From contig NZ_JAAKGI010000037.1 of the NCBI RefSeq assembly GCF_011762485.1, positions 195,075 to 259,074 on the forward strand: a stretch of 64,000 nucleotides of DNA. Reading direction: 5' to 3'. The number at the start of each line of letters is the position of its first letter. The first letter of the stretch is position 1. This document shows positions 62,289 to 64,000 of this stretch, one piece after another. The stretch is from Yeosuana marina (GTDB lineage Bacteria; Bacteroidota; Bacteroidia; Flavobacteriales; Flavobacteriaceae). Position numbers and translations under genes: made by a program. The notes under the pieces are model-generated. The model had not been told where the DNA came from, searched no databases, and saw nothing but the letters and a program-made list of their open reading frames with translations.

Positions 62289-63641
62289 ATGAATTTTAAC
62301 AACATACATAACGTGTATTTTATTGGTATTGGTGGTATAGGTATGAGTGCCTTGGCCCGATATTTTCATGCGAATAACAAAGTTGTTGCTGGTTATGATA
62401 AAACATCTACTGAGTTAACCAATAGTTTGTTAGAACACGGAATTAAAATTCATTTTGAAGACTCTGTAAAACTCGTTGATGAAAAGTTTTTGAATTCAGA
62501 AAATACACTCGTAGTTTATACACCAGCAGTTCCTAAAAATCATAGTGAGTTAAAATATTTTAAAGCCAATGGATTTAAGGTTCTAAAGCGGTCAGAAGTG
62601 TTGGGGTTAATAACAGAACACACCTTTTGTTTGGCTGTCGCAGGAACCCATGGAAAGACTACTACAACCAGTATTTTGGCACATTTATTATTTGAATGCA
62701 ATGTGCCTTTAACGGCATTTTTAGGTGGTATTAGCGAAAATTATAATTCAAATTTAATTTTAAGCGGAACCGAAGTTTCGGTTGTAGAGGCTGATGAATT
62801 TGATCGCTCTTTTTTAACGCTATCACCAGATCTGGCTTGCATAACGTCTATGGATGCCGATCACTTAGATATATACGGAGATGCCTCACATTTAATACAA
62901 TCATTCAACGATTTTTCCAAACGAGTCAAACCTAACGGAAAACTATTTGTGAAAAACGGATTGCCATTACAAGGAATTACTTACGGTATTGAAGATGATT
63001 CAGACTACTCCGTTCAAAATATAAAGATAGAAAATGGCGCCTATGTTTTTGATGTAAAAACACCAAAAACGGTGCTTAAAAATTTAGTTTTTAACCTGCC
63101 TGGTAGACATAATTTGTCGAATGCATTAATAGCCTTGGCGATGGCTGTAGAGTATGGTTGCCCTCACCAGCAGCTCGCCAAAGCTTTAGCATTATACAAA
63201 GGGGTTAAACGGAGATTTACCTATCATATAAAAACAAATGATTTTGTTTTTATTGATGATTATGCACATCATCCGGAAGAAATTAATGCAGTGCATCAAG
63301 CCGTTAGGGAAATGTATCCTAACAAAAAAGTACTAGCTGTTTTTCAACCACATTTATATAGTAGAACTAGAGATTTTGCTGATGATTTTGCAGCAAGCTT
63401 ATCCCGATTTGATGAGTTATTGTTATTAGATATTTATCCAGCAAGAGAGCTGCCTATTGAAGGAATTACCTCGGAATGGTTGCTGAGCAAAATAAAAAGC
63501 GAAAACAAACAATTGGTAAGTAAAGCAGAATTGATGTCTAAAATACATGAGAGTAAAGCACAAATTTTGCTAACTATTGGAGCTGGTGATATAGGTGAAG
63601 AAGTAAAACATATTAAAAAAGAATTTAGCATTGCGAGTTAA
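62289..63641 (+). CDS. murC: UDP-MurNAc:L-alanine ligase MurC
   Basis: 450 residues. The start YFIGIGGIGMSALARYF is the UDP-binding Rossmann strand. GTHGKTTTTSILAHLL near residues 117-132 is the ATP loop. VEADEFDRSFL and ITSMDADHLDIYG are ligase blocks, and FIDDYAHHPEEI is the MurC-typical DYAHHP motif. It adds L-alanine as the first peptide residue. Its 3' end overlaps the start of ftsQ by 11 bases. Order and length are standard. Confidence 0.96.
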   Translation: MNFNNIHNVYFIGIGGIGMSALARYFHANNKVVAGYDKTSTELTNSLLEHGIKIHFEDSVKLVDEKFLNSENTLVVYTPAVPKNHSELKYFKANGFKVLKRSEVLGLITEHTFCLAVAGTHGKTTTTSILAHLLFECNVPLTAFLGGISENYNSNLILSGTEVSVVEADEFDRSFLTLSPDLACITSMDADHLDIYGDASHLIQSFNDFSKRVKPNGKLFVKNGLPLQGITYGIEDDSDYSVQNIKIENGAYVFDVKTPKTVLKNLVFNLPGRHNLSNALIALAMAVEYGCPHQQLAKALALYKGVKRRFTYHIKTNDFVFIDDYAHHPEEINAVHQAVREMYPNKKVLAVFQPHLYSRTRDFADDFAASLSRFDELLLLDIYPARELPIEGITSEWLLSKIKSENKQLVSKAELMSKIHESKAQILLTIGAGDIGEEVKHIKKEFSIAS

Positions 63642-64000
63642 CTGGAATTACATAAAGATGATTGCTTTATTGAGCTTGGTAATATTTCTATTTGCCTTTG
63701 CTACGGTTAGAAATGAATCGCGTAAAGTGTCTGAAATTGATATCAGTTTTGTGGGTAAGAATAATTTATTTATCACTCATGAGACTGTTAGTAAATTGTT
63801 AATACAAAATCAACAGAGTGTTAAAAAATTGGCAAAAGAAACTTTAGATTTGAATCAATTAGAGAAGTCCCTAAATTCTAATCCAATGATTAAATCGGCT
63901 GAGGTCTATGTTTCTGTAAATGGGATACTTAAGGCTGATGTTGAACAAAAAACGCCTATTGCAAGAGTAAGCACCGCGGAGTCTTTTTATATTGATGACG
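63631..64000 (+). CDS. ftsQ: Cell division protein FtsQ (partial, C-terminus outside window)
   Basis: The frame starts with TTG at 63631, inside the murC end, and reads LRVNWNYIKMIALLSLVIFLFAFATVRN, with the first Leu translated as Met; the alternative ATG at 63658 would remove the basic cytosolic start. One membrane span (about residues 9-24) is followed by the start of a POTRA domain (SEIDISFVGKNNLFITHETVSKLL, in pieces, and DLNQLEKSLNSNPMIKSAEVYV). That is the FtsQ pattern, and the place after murC is standard. 123 codons lie in the window. Confidence 0.9.
   Translation, partial: MRVNWNYIKMIALLSLVIFLFAFATVRNESRKVSEIDISFVGKNNLFITHETVSKLLIQNQQSVKKLAKETLDLNQLEKSLNSNPMIKSAEVYVSVNGILKADVEQKTPIARVSTAESFYIDD

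Overview
The window looks like chromosomal DNA of an aerobic, probably marine, member of the Flavobacteriaceae (Bacteroidota). The DNA is visibly AT-rich. Promoters are of the Bacteroidota type (TAnnTTTG -7 boxes), SusC/SusD pairs and flavobacterial lipoproteins are present, and the division cluster has the Bacteroidota layout. No phage, insertion sequence, CRISPR array or rRNA was seen. There is one tRNA (Phe).

Layout. (1) 1-2143: the partial end of a pyridine-nucleotide/FAD oxidoreductase and a divergent GH113-like lipoprotein. (2) 2140-8191, minus strand: a compact nine-gene arsenosugar-type operon. In transcription order it encodes a CxxC carboxymuconolactone-decarboxylase-like protein, radical SAM ArsS, a rhodanese, a TIGR04282-type glycosyltransferase, purine nucleoside phosphorylase, ArsM, a DUF547 protein and a TIGR04283-type glycosyltransferase. 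(3) 8892-27559, plus strand: a polysaccharide utilisation locus with a propeller/Y_Y_Y/LuxR-HTH membrane sensor, SusC, SusD, a three-LamG lipoprotein, two GH144-type enzymes, an esterase, a GH3, a GH43 with discoidin and FN3 domains, and an endonuclease/exonuclease/phosphatase (EEP) enzyme. The most economical substrate guess is a beta-1,2-glucan, possibly decorated. (4) 27627-35622: tRNA-Phe, then coaX, an outer-membrane protein, TPR protein, LptC, a CorC/HlyC-type protein and a PpiD-like foldase. (5) 35687-37920: HMG-CoA reductase and a GYDIA-family GHMP kinase of isoprenoid synthesis. (6) 38193-43023: two POT peptide transporters, a thioredoxin-like protein and a chimeric remnant of a second copy, and an unknown secreted protein. 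(7) 43116-48016, minus: ComEC, NlpC/P60, LpxB, a small membrane protein and SurE. (8) 48236-51928: a Prc-type protease, EngB and an alpha/beta hydrolase. (9) 52151-64000, plus: the division and cell-wall cluster mraZ-rsmH-ftsL-ftsI-murE-mraY-murD-ftsW-murG-murC-ftsQ, without murF, led by three 10-bp-phased MraZ-like boxes.

How the genes work together. In the arsenosugar block, ArsM would methylate arsenite and ArsS would attach the 5'-deoxyadenosyl group. The nucleoside phosphorylase could then remove adenine, and the glycosyltransferases could build the final glycoside. The phosphorylase carries Asp where the human enzyme has Asn243, which fits adenine-nucleoside use. In the glucan locus, the sensor probably acts on a cluster of TACGTCAT sites just upstream of susC. 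No single system is demonstrably new. The best leads are the arsenosugar phosphorylase substitution, the TACGTCAT operator array, the esterase/EEP pair in a GH144 locus, and the chimeric thioredoxin remnant.
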